Below are positions 1-11,969 of a stretch of DNA of 64,000 nucleotides, one piece after another. A program made the position numbers and the translations under genes. Location of the stretch: assembly GCF_035083965.1 (NCBI RefSeq), contig NC_089722.1:40099958-40163957 (forward strand), written 5' to 3'. The notes below the pieces were generated by a model. The model saw nothing but the letters and a program-made list of their open reading frames with translations. It searched no databases and was not told the DNA's origin. Every line of letters begins with the position of its first letter. The stretch's first letter is position 1. The stretch is from Branchiostoma lanceolatum (lineage: Eukaryota; Chordata; Leptocardii; Amphioxiformes; Branchiostomatidae).

Positions 1-403
1 TTGATCATTACCCACGTTGCGTATCACCCTGGCACATTGGACGTTTTCCTCATTGAGTTATCAGACACAGGATTCGACGGACGTCAATTTTGGTCGGAGA
101 GATTTTTCAAAATCTTCTGTCAAAATATTGAGCAGGTAGGACCAACGTTTACGTAACACGGTGTTTGCGAGAAATTGGTGTAGGTCTTTTTATAAGTTAC
201 CATGGTTGCTGGTAGTTCTTTAATACTGAGTTAATTGGAAAGAAGGGGTCTTTCTACGATCTTCTTTCAAATGTACCTTTCGTCGATCTTTTAGACAGTT
301 TTTATTCCGATCTTAACATCAAGCATATTAACTGATCGATAACAGATTATGGACATAATGTAAGTTACTTCAGGAAAACAATGACAGAAAACACGGTGTT
401 GTG
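1..403. other. Non-coding flank, no feature seen
   Basis: AT-rich sequence with no long ORF, no recognisable repeat and no clear splice pair. I see nothing that can be annotated here. Confidence 0.5.
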
Positions 404-654
404 TAGCCTGATCCCTGTCTCTACGAGTCGGCTTAGGTCTGTTTTACCGGGCCCAGACTGCTATATTGACCCGTTTCTGTCAGATTGTCTTCTTAGCTGC
501 CATATAGAGTTTCGCAGCCACCGCCGTTTGGCCTTTAATTAAAGCCAAGGCCGTAAACCCACTCCCGGGCGGGCTAATCCGTCTGGGCGGGCGGGCATCA
601 CTCCCAGCACCGTAACGAAACCGGGGAGCTCCCGACGGTATGGTTTCCAGGCTA
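404..654. mobile_element. MITE, TAGCCTG-ended family
   Basis: The segment begins TAGCCTG and ends CAGGCTA, short inverted ends around a GC-rich core unlike its AT-rich flanks. A second element with the same ends lies at 25069-25175. It encodes nothing and looks like a non-autonomous DNA transposon. The superfamily cannot be told from these ends. Confidence 0.5.
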
Positions 655-1158
655 GCTGTTGTGCAGTAGATTGTAGAACGATCTTGGCAATTTTAGGTCA
701 TATGCTATGTATATTTCTGGCGAGTAGCAATAGCTGGCTAGTTAGACCCAGAAAGCCATATACAAATTGAAATACATATCCACTGAGGGTCTGAGACAAA
801 CAGTGGTCTATATAAATATATATAAAAGGCCATATAGAGAGATGGGGCGAATTATTAATATGATTGCAAGCTTTCGTCCAAAGGTTTGAGCAAATCTATT
901 CTAATCATGTAATGTAGACTAAATTGACTTGAACATTCAGTATTTGGCGAGACAAAAGATGTAATGATTACCTCTGTATTCAGCACTACGGCTTTACCCT
1001 GATTGGCCTTGCGTTATAAACCATGTAAAAATTCTAGCGTTATAAACCATGTAAACAAGACCATAGCACGTCCAGGTCAAAAGATACAAAAATAGAATTT
1101 CTGCTACAGTACCAAGATGACATACCAGGGGTCCCAAAATCGACCTCGACCGGCTTCA

Positions 1159-1187
1159 CCCCCCCCCCCCCACACACACACACACAT
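1159..1187. repeat. (C)n(CA)n microsatellite
   Basis: A run of about 12 C followed by about eight CA units. Simple repeat. Confidence 0.85.
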
Positions 1188-1640
1188 ACCAAATATCATT
1201 GTAATCCATCAAGAGGTTCTTGAGTTATGCTGACTACAGTAGTGCGGAAACACAAATGCAGACACACACACAGACAGACACACCCAAAACTATATCTCCA
1301 TTTGTCATGGAGATAATAAATCTAGTAGCCATTCTGATGTATTTTAATCAGTCGATTTTATTAGATGTAGAATGTGAATAATAGCTGTAATGACTTTTAT
1401 ATGGTATGTATGTCTTATGTTGGAATGTTTTATGTCTAAGAAGATTAGCTGGTTGCAAATCTTATATGTTAACTAATGGACTTACCAAAGTGTCCAAAGC
1501 ATCCAAAAGCAAACATCCGTCAGGGCAATGTTTTATGAAATCCCATCATAAGCTAAAATTTCATATTCATTTTGAAAATTATCTCCATTTTCTTTGGTTT
1601 TTAGCTTGGGCGATTGAAATTTCTCCAGCAGTCACCAACA

Positions 1641-2251
1641 ATGGCGAACTTTGACGAAGAGAAGGCTCATCCTCCGTACAACCTGCTGACCGGGGGACTT
1701 ACTCCAATCGACATCAGTGTTGTCAAGGTTAGATACATGCATGTCTAAAGTTGTATTTATTGTATTTATTGTTTGAGTTTGATGGATAAGCCTTTTGATA
1801 AGTGCGGTGGGTTCTTTAACGTGCTCGAGGTGTGGCTCTCCTCAAACACGGGACCTCCATTTAATGTCCTATCCGAGGAACGCCCCTAACCGAAGCTGGG
1901 TACTCATTTACACCTAAGTGAAGTCGTGTAAAGTGCCTTTCCCAAGGGCACAACATCGGGGCATATCGGTGGTTTCGAACCCGGAACCTCTCGGTTGTGG
2001 GCGAAACACCCTACCGATTGCGCCACACGATGCTCCTTTTACTTGAACTCCTGTTTCTAATTCTGTTTCCACAGCGAGAGGTTCGAGCAGTAAGCCTGAA
2101 GCGTCAGAGGGTTATGCTCGGTGTGACGAGCGTGCTGGTAGTGATGCTGATAGTGTTGTGTGGCGTCATCCTGGGTCTCTACCTGACTTGCGGGTCCGAT
2201 GATGCGAGTCTGTACATAAATAAAACTTACAAAGAAACAAAAGGGCATTGA
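1641..2251 (+). CDS. Small single-pass membrane protein, two exons
   Basis: Exon 1 is 1641-1727 and exon 2 is 2075-2251, joined in phase 0 across a GT-AG intron, giving 87 residues. The ATG has a good context (A at -3, G at +4), and a possible splice acceptor (tctccag) lies 11 bases upstream, so a 5' UTR exon may precede it. The N-terminal ~42 residues are hydrophilic (starts MANFDEEKAHPPYNLLTGG) and end in a basic stretch (KREVRAVSLKRQR). One strongly hydrophobic segment follows at about residues 43-65, then a short tail with an N-glycosylation sequon (NKT). Basic residues before the segment suggest N-in, C-out topology (inference). I do not recognise the family. The intron is largely a SINE. 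It could be one end of a larger gene whose other exons I did not detect. Confidence 0.5.
1800..2037 (-). mobile_element. tRNA-derived SINE (family A)
   Basis: Read on the minus strand the element starts with a tRNA-like head carrying box A (TGGCGCAATCGG) and box B (GGGTTCGAAACC), followed by a body shared with copies at 14825-15043 and 43600-43810 and a fragment at 10750-10860. It fills most of the intron of the small membrane protein gene and ends about 40 bases before its second exon. Confidence 0.7.
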
Positions 2252-4029
2252 ACTCTTCTGAGCCCTTCTTTGAACTGAGCGTTATAGGAGGCAGGATCAT
2301 CTAGTCAATTGATTGTTTTATTATGATGACTTAAAGGTGTGCTGGACTACAAACAGCGATACTACTGAGGTATATCACCTTTTGGATGTCGAAAGAACAA
2401 AACAGGCTCGATCGCGATTGGATGGATAAGTTGGCATGGTGCAAGTAACAATTCAACTTAACAATGTCTTGATCGCTTGCTAGAACTACTGGTGGATTGT
2501 TTTTTTTAAGAAATGGTGCTAACGTGCGAGAAAAAAGTTGGGCAAAGAACGTTGCCTTCATGATGAAATCAGAAAGGATAAACAAATGACTGAACACGCA
2601 GAACATGGTATACCAAGCAATAAACTCGATATTTTGTTATCTAATATTTTCTTCTTTGACTTTGGAATTGACTTTTTCATTATGCAACATAAGTATCCGT
2701 TTTCCGATAACTTTTTTTCAATTTACGATAGATATTTAGGTCATTCCGCAGCTTCTTTATACAACTTTTTTTGGAAACGGAAGAAATCTGATGCGTGGAT
2801 GTCATACATATATAATAATCAAGATAGTCACCTTAAGGTGCAAACAATTCTTCAGGTGACATTTACATGATTTAGACTATGCATCTGCAACTATTGAACA
2901 TCACCATACTGAGTCCCCCTTGCGGAACAGATAAAACAAACATCTTGGGCTACAGATCTTGAGAGCTGCTGTTTCTGAAGGTATGATAATCTAGATAGAC
3001 ATGTGACATGTATGACTCCTAATTTCAAGTATCGTGCTTTGTGTACGAGACTGTTGAAATCTTCTCCAGTGCCAGTACAGTTGGTTTCACTTCTAGCCAC
3101 TGATATTAAAACTAGAGTTCATAAATTTCAAGAAGAAAAAAAACGTTATGGGCCAGGGTAGAGAAATATTTCTAGTGATTTAGAACTACACATGTTACAC
3201 CTTCAACAGGACAAAGGAAGCCAACAGGCCCGGCGAATAGTTGGATCTCAGTAGACAAACATTGTTTACGTTTATTGTTCTAACAAAACAAATACAATCA
3301 TAAAACAATACGATACTACTTGCAACTACGTGTACTTTTCAGATTCTAGAAGAATACAAAAAAGTGTAGTATAGATTTTTTTCTACTGATTTATTCATTT
3401 ATTTCATCTTTTGGTAACCATACAACAGAATGTGTCAGTATTCCATAAAAATTCGATATCTGCATGAGGGGGGGGGGGGGGGGATACTCACATGATGACA
3501 AATCATTAATGTCTTTGTTGATCTCTTATAAAAGCAACATTGTTTGGCATATCTTGTACTCAGAATGTAGTCTGTTGAAAAATAACACCTGTTTCTGGGG
3601 CCCCTTAAATGCTGTGATAATAATAGTACTAGACTATAAGTATAGTAAGGAGACATTGAATTATTTCAAGATTTTGTCTTTGTTGATATCTCTTTGTCAG
3701 CGGCCATGTTCCCACGACACAACTGTCAGACCTTTATCGTACAGAATGATTAAGTGAAGGAGCACCTTACATTCCATACTCTTAAGCCACCCGGTGACAT
3801 ACCTTAAGGCTGGTTTGTAAGTGTCAGCATCACAGGATAATGATTATTTTGTTGAACTACAGGGCCATATGCACATAATAAATCTTATCGACTTCAACAG
3901 ATCACTTCGGATTATCAACAAATATAAAGCTAGAGTGTTGGCCTTTACCAAAAAGGTGGAATTCAATTATGTGATTAAAGGCTGAATAAATATTAAAGGC
4001 ATGAATAGTATTTATCGACCAAACAACTA
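2252..4029. other. Non-coding region
   Basis: AT-rich spacer with short chance ORFs and a poly-G tract near 3467-3483. The ORF at 2538-2870 has no recognisable domain and biased composition. No RNA gene or structured repeat was seen. Confidence 0.5.
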
Positions 4030-5300
4030 AAAATACTCCTGTCCTTCCACCCAGAGTGGTACGGTCCGTAGCCAAGGTGAAAGGCCAGTTGGGACAGGCC
4101 AAATTTCGCAGTTAAGGGGAGAACTTACAATGTATATTACTGCTATAATGAAATATTCAAACTTTTTCTGAATAAACTACCATCCTTTAGACCTATTGAC
4201 GTTTGCCAACCAATGCCAACCATATATTGAGAAAGCCATTAGTACAACTACAAGCACGATGCCTATACAATACATAGGATAACGTCTTCAAATCTAATGG
4301 TATAGACGAAGCTTCGCTCGAATGGCTCATTTCGTTCTGCACGAGTTGAGACACCTGACTACGGGACAAGGGCGTCATTTGTTCCGACGAAGGTGTCGTC
4401 ATTTGAGGTTTGAACTCAAAAGGACAGGGGTTGACTGTCAGTTGCCAGCCCGACGAAAGGTAAGTTGGCAGTGTACATGTGTTTATTGGTGGACAAGATC
4501 TTTGTTAACAAATAAGCTATAACTACTCTCGATAGTATGCATAAGTTTTGTTCTTCCGAGTCACATATGCAGATTTGAAGGGAAGCTATAATCTCAGCCA
4601 TTTGTTCGTGCGTGAATCATATGCACCTTTCAGTAAGATACATGTTATTGGTAGCCAACTCCACTAGTTTTAGCTGGAGATCGTTGTCCAAAAATGACGA
4701 TGGGGTCGAAATGAGTTTCTTGTGTACCATTTCAGTGCTATGGTCAATTTGTTGTTTAGCCTTTATTTCTTTTTCAGTTCAAACGCATTATTCGGTCATG
4801 CGTAGCTGTGAGCAATTTCATGATCAGTTCTTCTTTCCTGCTTCGCTCGGCGCTGTTGTTTACCTGCTTTTGATCCCTATCTTGGTTAGATCTTGTATTC
4901 CCCTGAATTGGACAAACGGCATGTATGGTATACGTAGCATGAAATCGTCTAGTCTTGCACCAACAGAGGTTGTGACCTTTAACATATCATACGACAAACG
5001 TTCGTAAGACTAGATTTAAGTGACCACGACTCCTTGCTGGCTTCACACAAAGGTAGACATGTTCAGCAAGTCACTTTGGGCGAATTCTTTTTGTTTGTGA
5101 CTTGATTCACAAAGACCTCACGTGGGACCCTTAGAGACCTCTGCTAACCGTATCTATCTGTGAGTCAGTAATTTGCTCAGACCTTGGGGGGAAAATGAGC
5201 ATTTAAATCCGCAGCTTGTCCTGGCTTGTTGCAAAACACCGGAAGGGTAAACAGAGTATCACTACTGTGATGACATAGTCAATCTTTCTCGCTTGCTAAC
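4030..5300 (+). repeat. Tandem non-coding unit, copy 1 of 3
   Basis: First of three diverged copies of one segment (others near 5680-7250 and 9635-11400). Shared landmarks come in the same order: a block near 4040-4130 (gtccgtagccaaggtgaa), one near 4310-4460 ending in the donor-like ccgacgaaaggtaag, one near 4655-4735, and one near 4940-5260 containing gggcgaattctttttgtttg. No long ORF is conserved between copies, so it is not a coding duplication. The conserved GTAAG in copies 1 and 2 suggests a former or alternative 5' UTR exon with its promoter (inference). Confidence 0.6.
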
Positions 5301-5679
5301 CAATTTACGCAGAAGTCACAATGACATCTACAAGTATGGTGTATATTCAACACATAAGTCAGAAAACTTTACCAGGAGACCTTATCTGTCAATGCCTTCA
5401 ACGCCCTAGGGATGTGTTTTGTGTTTGACTGCACAATCACACAAGGACTTTCTTTTGTTAAACTCCAGGGTCAAATGAATTGTTCGTAATTCTTATTACC
5501 AGGGCTACATAGCAACTTGTATGCTGGGTAAATCTAAAGCAAAAGAGTTAGTGTCTGAGCTGACAAAACTAAAGAATTCGGTGGTTTGGTTAGAGCATTA
5601 TTATTTTCGTCAAAGATAAACACACAAAAAATTAAAATAATTGAAATAAATTTTATTTCCATTTGCAAAATCACGCCGT

Positions 5680-7250
5680 TGTGCTGTCCATAGAGGGTGA
5701 ATTATAAGTCGGGACAAACCAACTTCTTTCAGCGGAGGGGTGAACTTACAACATGTATTACTGATCTCTTCAAACATTTAGAACTTTCTCTAAATAATCA
5801 CCATTCATTGTAACGTTATGTCTGCCAATTCACGTTGGCTAAACATGTTTCACGAAAGCCATATTAGTAGAACTACAAATACAATTCCTATACAATATAT
5901 AGGGCTGTTTTCAACCTTAACATGTTAATAGTATAGGCAATGATTCGCTCGACTGACTCATCTTTGTTCTGCACGAGTTCAGCCACCTGACTGTGGGACA
6001 AGGGCACTTTTTTGTGGCGAGGGTTGCGTCATTTGAGGTCTGAGCTCAACAGGAGAGAACCCGACAGGGCTGGACTGTCAGCGGCGAGACAGACACAAGG
6101 TAAGCTGGTGTCGCGGTTATTGTTGGACCAATTCTTTCTTCTCCATATCTTTGTTAAACTACAATTGTAGGCGCAAGTTTTGTTTATCCGAGTCACAAAT
6201 GCTTCTTTTAGGGAAGTCGTAATTATGCAATCTCGGTCGTGCATATTAATCGTGTTCCTGTGTGATAACAGACGGCCAACTGCACTAGTTTTAGTTGGAG
6301 TGCTTTCCTAAGATTGACAATGAAGCCGGAATGAGCTCCTCGTGTACCATCTCGGTGCTAAAAATGGTCAATTTTTTTCGTTACATTTTTGCACATTTGC
6401 ACGTTTTGAACCATGTTTGTAGCCTCTTGAAACCAAGTCCTGAGTGCTGTTTGGATGGCTATGCTCTGTTAACCGTATCCGAAACAATCTGGGGCACAGG
6501 AGAACCCGCCATAAGGTCCCTTTGCACTAGACGGCGATCGCTGAGCGACCGTACAGCGATCAAAATTGGATTCGTGTGACCCATGATTTCTGTTCGAAAT
6601 ATGGTGCATAATGTTAAAGTATTATCGAAAAGACAAAAAAAACATACAAAACGTACAAAGTTTTCATCTTTATCAAAGGAATTCGCTGCTCGATCCGACA
6701 CATCTTTGGTCGTTCAGCGGTCGCAGAGCGGTCGCAGTCTCTAGTTGAAATGGGTGTGATGGGCACGGAATCTTCTAGTCTCGTACCAAAAGAGATTCGG
6801 ATCTTTAGAATTTAACAGAGCAGAGGAAGACCTGTTCTACAGGCCCATGTTCCTCCGAGGCGAATTCTTTGTGTTTAACCCGTGTTATGAGGCGACACCA
6901 CGCGTGACCTTTAGGGACCTGTGAAATCCGTATCTGTCTCTAAGTCAATCAGTAATTGCGCAGCCCTTCGGGGCAGAAGGAGCATTAAAACGGTTGCCCT
7001 GGCTTGAAAATTCCAGTCTTGCACCAATAGAGATTGTGGCAGACTTTCTTAAGTTTATATTCAAGCGACTGCAATTCCATGCTGGCTTCTCACAAAAGAA
7101 GACATATATAATTTGATAAGTCCCTTGGAGGCAAATTCTTTTCGTTTATAATATGATTCACAACAACCTTAAGGGAGGGCAGAATGGGCATTTTGAATGG
7201 TTACCCTGGCTTGTCACAAAACTCGGAAAAAAGAGTATCTGAATCAACAA
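5680..7250 (+). repeat. Tandem non-coding unit, copy 2 of 3
   Basis: Shows the same ordered landmarks as copy 1, for example gattcgctcgactgactcat and gacagacacaaggtaag near 6090-6105. It carries a MITE at about 6516-6757 that is absent from the matching place in copy 3. Its last block is partly repeated again at about 7010-7250. Confidence 0.6.
6516..6757. mobile_element. MITE, GCGACC/CACTAG family
   Basis: Inverted ends are built of GCGACC-like repeats (acggcgatcgctgagcgacc on the left, gcggtcgcagagcggtcgca on the right), flanked by cactag and ctagt. The matching position in copy 3 of the tandem unit (about 11040) lacks the insert, which supports the boundaries. Related copies lie near 7650-8115, 8126-9150, 11690, 13060, 28630, 39380 and 42660. 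Confidence 0.65.
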
Positions 7251-7649
7251 AAGTTGTCTGAAAAGAGTATAATACTTGCTATAGATGCTCGCTAATTATT
7301 TTACATAAGGGCTGCTATATCATCTAACGTTACAAGCACGGGGCATATTCAACACATAGGATCGTGTTTCACCTATAGAGAAAGTTATTAACCGCTCCCA
7401 ACCCAACTCTTATTGATTGCATATAATTTGTCAGTTCTTTCGTATCTTCTCACGACACAACAGTCAGCAATCTTGGTTGCGAGACCTTGTCTGTCAAAGA
7501 TATCCTTGAGCCGCCATTTTAACATCATTAAAAACCTATTTTGTTCTTTGTTGGTATCAGCCTGTGCAATGACATAATGGCTTTCCTTTGTTGGAGTTCG
7601 AGGCCAGATTGTACATGAAATATCTCACCAGGGTTACTTAGCCTCTATC

Positions 7650-8115
7650 TAACTAGACCCGCGACACGTCCTAAATTGGATTCGTGTTACCCTGAAGTCA
7701 TAACTGAAACATATCATGGAAAACGTTCAAGTATGACTACCGAGACAACAAACCGTACAAATCGTAAAAAGATTAGATTTTTATTGAGAAAATTTGTTGT
7801 CAAATTGCCCGGTTGAAGCTAAGTCGCCAACGTGTTGCGGGTCCAGTGAGATTGGGGTTTTACATCCCAATTCCACTAGCGCGGCGACCTCGCTGCGACA
7901 TCGCTGCGACATCGCTGCTACATCGCTGCGACATTATGCATGGAAGAGCACTTAAGGAATGTCTTACATGTAGATAACTAATCTGTTTACACGTCTTGTA
8001 TTTCATTGTCGTTTCAGTCATACTTTAACATTTTGCATGTTATTCCCATTATGAAGTCAAGGGTTACACAAATTATATTCAGGTCGCAACGAGAGCGCAG
8101 CGCGCTGGCGCGGTC
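7650..8115. mobile_element. Two degraded MITEs of the GCGACC family
   Basis: Family blocks include gattcgtgttaccctgaagt, ccaattccactagcgcggcg and tgaagtcaagggttacac, next to GCGACC/GCTGCGAC repeats. The arrangement suggests two adjacent degraded copies, about 7650-7860 and 7863-8115. Confidence 0.5.
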
Positions 8116-8125
8116 GCCACTTATA

Positions 8126-9150
8126 CCCCCATTCCACTTGGACGGCGCTCTCACCGCGCTCTCACGGCGACCTCATTTTGGCCAGATCGCCGTGAGAGCG
8201 CCGACAGCGCGGCGAGAGCGCCATTGAGAGCGCCGACAGCGCGGCGAGAGCGCCGACAGCGCGGCGAGAGCGCCATGCGCGCCGTCACCTCGGCGATGGT
8301 TTTGAACATGCTCAAAACCTTCGCCGTGAGAGCGCCGAGGATGGCGATCAAAAAACGAGCGCCGAGAGAGCGCGGAGCGAGCGCGGTGAGCGCCGTGAGA
8401 GCGCCGTGAGAGCGCGGTGAGCGCCGTGAGAGCGCCCAAGGTGAGATCAAAGGGCCGCAGCGAGCGCTCAAGGATCGCAGCGAGCGCTCTATGAGGATTG
8501 AATGGTCTTAACTGTAGTTCAAACAAATTTCATTCTTGAAGTGGTGTATCTTGAATTTCTGGGAATTTTGTGGTCAAATCATAGTTTTGCTCGTGGGTAA
8601 TACAAATTGACCAATACCTATAAGTACTTGCTTCCATTCAAATCAAATTCCCTCCAAGTTTTATTGTCAGTGGTTCAAAATGTGTTTCAAAATTCTGTGA
8701 TTTACGTTTCTATTATAACGTAGAATGATAAAATATATTTATTGCAAACAGTTTACATGACAGACAAGACATAAAAAAACAAGTTGAACATACATATATT
8801 ACTTAAGACACACACTGAGCGACCGTGCAGCGACTAAAAATGAATCTGTTTTCCCCTTGATTTTATCATTCAAATATGATGCAGGAGGTAAAGGTATGAC
8901 TGAGAAGACAACAAATCACACAAAACTTTACAAAAATTCGTTCTTTATCTCTGGAATTCGTTGAGTGATCTGTGAAATCTTTAAAAAGTTGCTGACATTT
9001 GACATTTTGGTCGCGCTAAGAGCGCGCAAGGGTCGCCGTAGAGATTCCACTTGAGCACGTTTTCCAGGAGTTCGGCGCTCTCACGGCGCTCTGGACCATT
9101 TAAGGTCGCCGTGAGAGCGCGGTGAGAGCGCCGTCCAAGTGGAATGGGGG
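8126..9150. mobile_element. Non-autonomous DNA element with perfect 48-bp TIRs
   Basis: Bases 8126-8173 are the exact reverse complement of 9103-9150. The ends begin CCCCCATTCCACTTGGACGG. Inside the left part, 8174-8470 is a GC-rich array of GAGAGCGCCG-like units in both orientations; the rest is AT-rich and contains another GCGACC-family motif (gagcgaccgtgcagcgac, about 8818). No transposase ORF is present; the long ORFs over the array are low-complexity artefacts. Target-site duplications are unclear (TTA or TA at best). Perfect ends point to a young insertion or to gene conversion between the ends. Confidence 0.8.
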
Positions 9151-9634
9151 TCTTAATGGACTGTGAGTGGGGGTGATTAGCAATATGATACGATAGATGT
9201 TGTGTTTAACTGAAAGCGCGAATTCCTGTATCAAGGTGTAATTAACGCTGTCTAAGATTAGGCTGCTGAGATTAATTCACTTAAACCCTAACTGGAACCT
9301 ATATTTGAATTAGTATGATGGGTTTCGAGTAAACGTGCTCAGAGTGTGACTCAAAATACGGAATATCAAAAGACTGTAACGTCAAACGTTTTCAGTAAGT
9401 GAGATGAGAGGCAAAAGCCGACCGGATTTGAACTGCCGACGAGCTGGTCAAGTGACCGGTATTTTTACAATTAGATGGGGGTAGACGTTCATAAAGCTAG
9501 ATTCAGGCGACCACCATGTCAAGTAAAACTGTTCAACAAGTCCCCCCGATGCCAATTCGTCTTGTTCATTCATTATTTTGCCCCCCAAAAAAGATACAAA
9601 TATAAAAGTAATTTTGCTCCCACCCGCTTAAGAT

Positions 9635-11400
9635 TGGCAGTGGAACTGTCCGCAGCCAAGGTGAATCGAGGGTTGGCACATACCAACTTCTTGAAGTTGA
9701 GGGGAGACCGTACAGCATGTTTCTTCTCTTTAATCATTCAGACTTTTGTTCTTAAATGAATTCAGATTAATATCCTTCCTTTGTATTCCAATCCACGTTT
9801 GCTAACCACGTTTCGTGAAGACATATTAGGACAATTCAAAGTCCAGTTCTGCTACAATACTAAGGATCGTGTTTATCCTTAACACAGTAAAGTAATGATA
9901 TACACAGAGATTCGCTCGAATGACTCAATTTTTCTTGCACGAGTTCAGCCACCTGAATACAAGACAAGGACTCTGTTTGTTGTCATACAGGTGAAGGCAC
10001 TCGAGGTTTGGCTCAACACAGGGACGAACCGGGCGGGGTTTGACCGTCATTCGCCAGACCGACACAAGGTAGAACTAGTTGATTTTGTGTGTTTCTATCC
10101 TATTACTAGTACTGTTAAACCGTACCTACCCGTCATAATGTGGGTAGGTTTTGTTCAATCGGACAAGGTACAGAACCATGCTTCTAGGTGACAATACGTC
10201 AAGCCAACTACTAGTACTTTCACCTGGTAATGTTTTCTAAAATGTCGCTATTAATAAAACTACACTGAAGCAAAAATTATTTTGTCGTGTACCCTGTTGG
10301 CACTATAATGCATTTTCTGCACGATGTGTCCTGTTCAACACGCTGTGATTATAGATAGGTAATACGTGGCCATGCGTAATTTAAATTTGACGTTTCTAAA
10401 TAATACTATCAAATAAGTCTAAAACTTGGTAAATGTCTAGCCCTACAACCAGACCTTGAATCTTGTATGTACTTCTGCGATGTTGGTTTAAACAAATAGA
10501 GATTTGAGATTTGAGACCACCGTGAGCACACCTGTATCTCTACGGTGCTCGTGGTGTTGTCCGCCCGCCCAGGTCATTACCGCAAGCCGGGAAATTTTTT
10601 GCGGGGTTCAGAAAAAGACCATTGCTTTAGCAGTAGAACTTTTGCAGGTAAGTCGGCCCTTTGAAAATGATTACCAGGCCAAGTGTGACCCAGCCTGTGT
10701 ACTATCAGACTGATAAGTGTCATGCACTCAAACCTTGGCGTATTTCTACCTCTATATGTATGCAGCGTTTCGAGTATGGGTAAGCGTGCTTCAAGTGTGG
10801 CTCTCAAACAGGTGACCTCCAACCAAGGAGGTCCTTGCTCCAACGGACTGTTTGTAACGTAAAAAAATCCAGAATATGAGGTAACAGATAAATACATGTT
10901 ACTGTCCGGGTCGCGACTGAATCCAGACTAAACCTTCTTATATAATCTCTTGAAGCCAAACACGTTCGCCCTGAGTTTTTGCTTAGTTGTTAGTATGTGT
11001 TGCTGACAGAATCCGAATTGAGGCACAGAAGAAACCGTCGTAATAGGGCATGTAATCTTCTAGTCTTGTACCGTCAGAGACTGTGACCTTTAAACTATGA
11101 CGGGGCAGAGGTTTGTAAGGCAATAGATATGGGCTTAGAACAAAGGAAAACCTGTCGAACAGGTCCGCGTCCCTCCGAGGCGAATTCTTGGTGCTTATGC
11201 TGCCTTACACGAAGACCTCACGTGTGACCCTGAGAGGCTTGTTTAGGAGTCCAACAGTATGGCGCCGACCTCGGGGCAGAAGGAGCATTTTAAATGGTTG
11301 CTCCTGTAATCACAGAGCGCCCAAGGGGAACAGAGCACAACACACAACGCGCTGAACATCCGTCATCCTACTAATAAAGTTTACATGTGCGCGGGCAATG
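9635..11400 (+). repeat. Tandem non-coding unit, copy 3 of 3
   Basis: Same ordered landmarks as the other copies: gtccgcagccaaggtgaatc near 9650, gattcgctcgaatgactcaa near 9910, and gaggcgaattcttggtgc near 11177. It ends about 500 bases before the start codon of the chimeric receptor gene, so it is a candidate upstream promoter or 5' UTR region. A donor-like tttgcaggtaagtcgg lies at about 10642. Confidence 0.6.
10750..10860 (-). mobile_element. SINE family A fragment
   Basis: Shares the blocks gggtaagcgtgcttcaagtg and gtggctctcaaacaggtgac with the tail part of the family A SINE at 1800-2037. The tRNA head is missing. Confidence 0.45.
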
Positions 11401-11689
11401 CTTGTATTGTTTTCAATTATCAGATTGCTGCTAAGTGTTACTTGTAGAAACGGTAGCCACAGCTTATACTATTAAACTGTCACAGCCCAATGCGACATGG
11501 GTTCCATCTTTGGCCCATCACCTTTAACCCAGTTGCAAATGATTAATCATCAAAAGCAGATATAAGTATAATTTTTTTTTTTTTTCACTATGAAAATTAG
11601 TCCTGCAGGACGTCCCAGTCATAGAAACCTGTAACATCATGGCAGCCGACAGATTCAAGTCTGATATGGTCTATTTTCATCACAAATGT

Positions 11690-11825
11690 ATTTATTTTTG
11701 ATTTGTTGTCTTTGCAGTCATGCTTTTACACTTTGCATGGTATTTCAATTATGAAGTCAAGGGTTACACACATCCAATTCAGGTCGCAACTAGATCGCAG
11801 CGCGGTCGACGTCTAGTGGACCTTA
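11690..11825. mobile_element. GCGACC-family MITE fragment
   Basis: Contains the family block tgaagtcaagggttacac followed by aggtcgcaactagatcgcag and ctagtgga. One end only. It lies 75 bases upstream of the chimeric receptor start codon and so may overlap its core promoter or 5' UTR. Confidence 0.55.
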
Positions 11826-11899
11826 GCGAAGTTCTGTTACAGTTCTTGCAGTTATTGATATCAAAATGACATTTTTTTTACCTTTAACCAGTGCACATC

Positions 11900-11969
11900 A
11901 TGTGGACATTAGCGTGGGTTGGCGTGGTCGCTTACTGCCTGCTATTTAATGGCGTTTCCTCCCAAACAC
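11900..11969 (+). CDS. Exon 1: signal peptide
   Basis: Encodes [18 protein letters not shown] and a few more residues, a typical secretory signal with a small-residue cleavage region (GVSSQ). It ends in phase 1, as does the signal-peptide exon of the neighbouring nicotinic receptor gene. No other in-frame ATG gives a better signal. Confidence 0.8.

Noticed and set aside
2538-2870. 110-residue ORF upstream
   Set aside because: Aromatic-rich, no recognisable family, no splice partner, no neighbour support.
4612-5007. 131-residue ORF with hydrophobic stretches
   Set aside because: The matching region in the other two tandem copies does not keep the frame, so it is unlikely to be coding.
8151-8526. 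Overlapping Arg/Ala/Leu/Ser-rich ORFs on both strands
   Set aside because: They are translations of the GAGAGCGCC array inside a transposon; open on several frames at once and without domain content.
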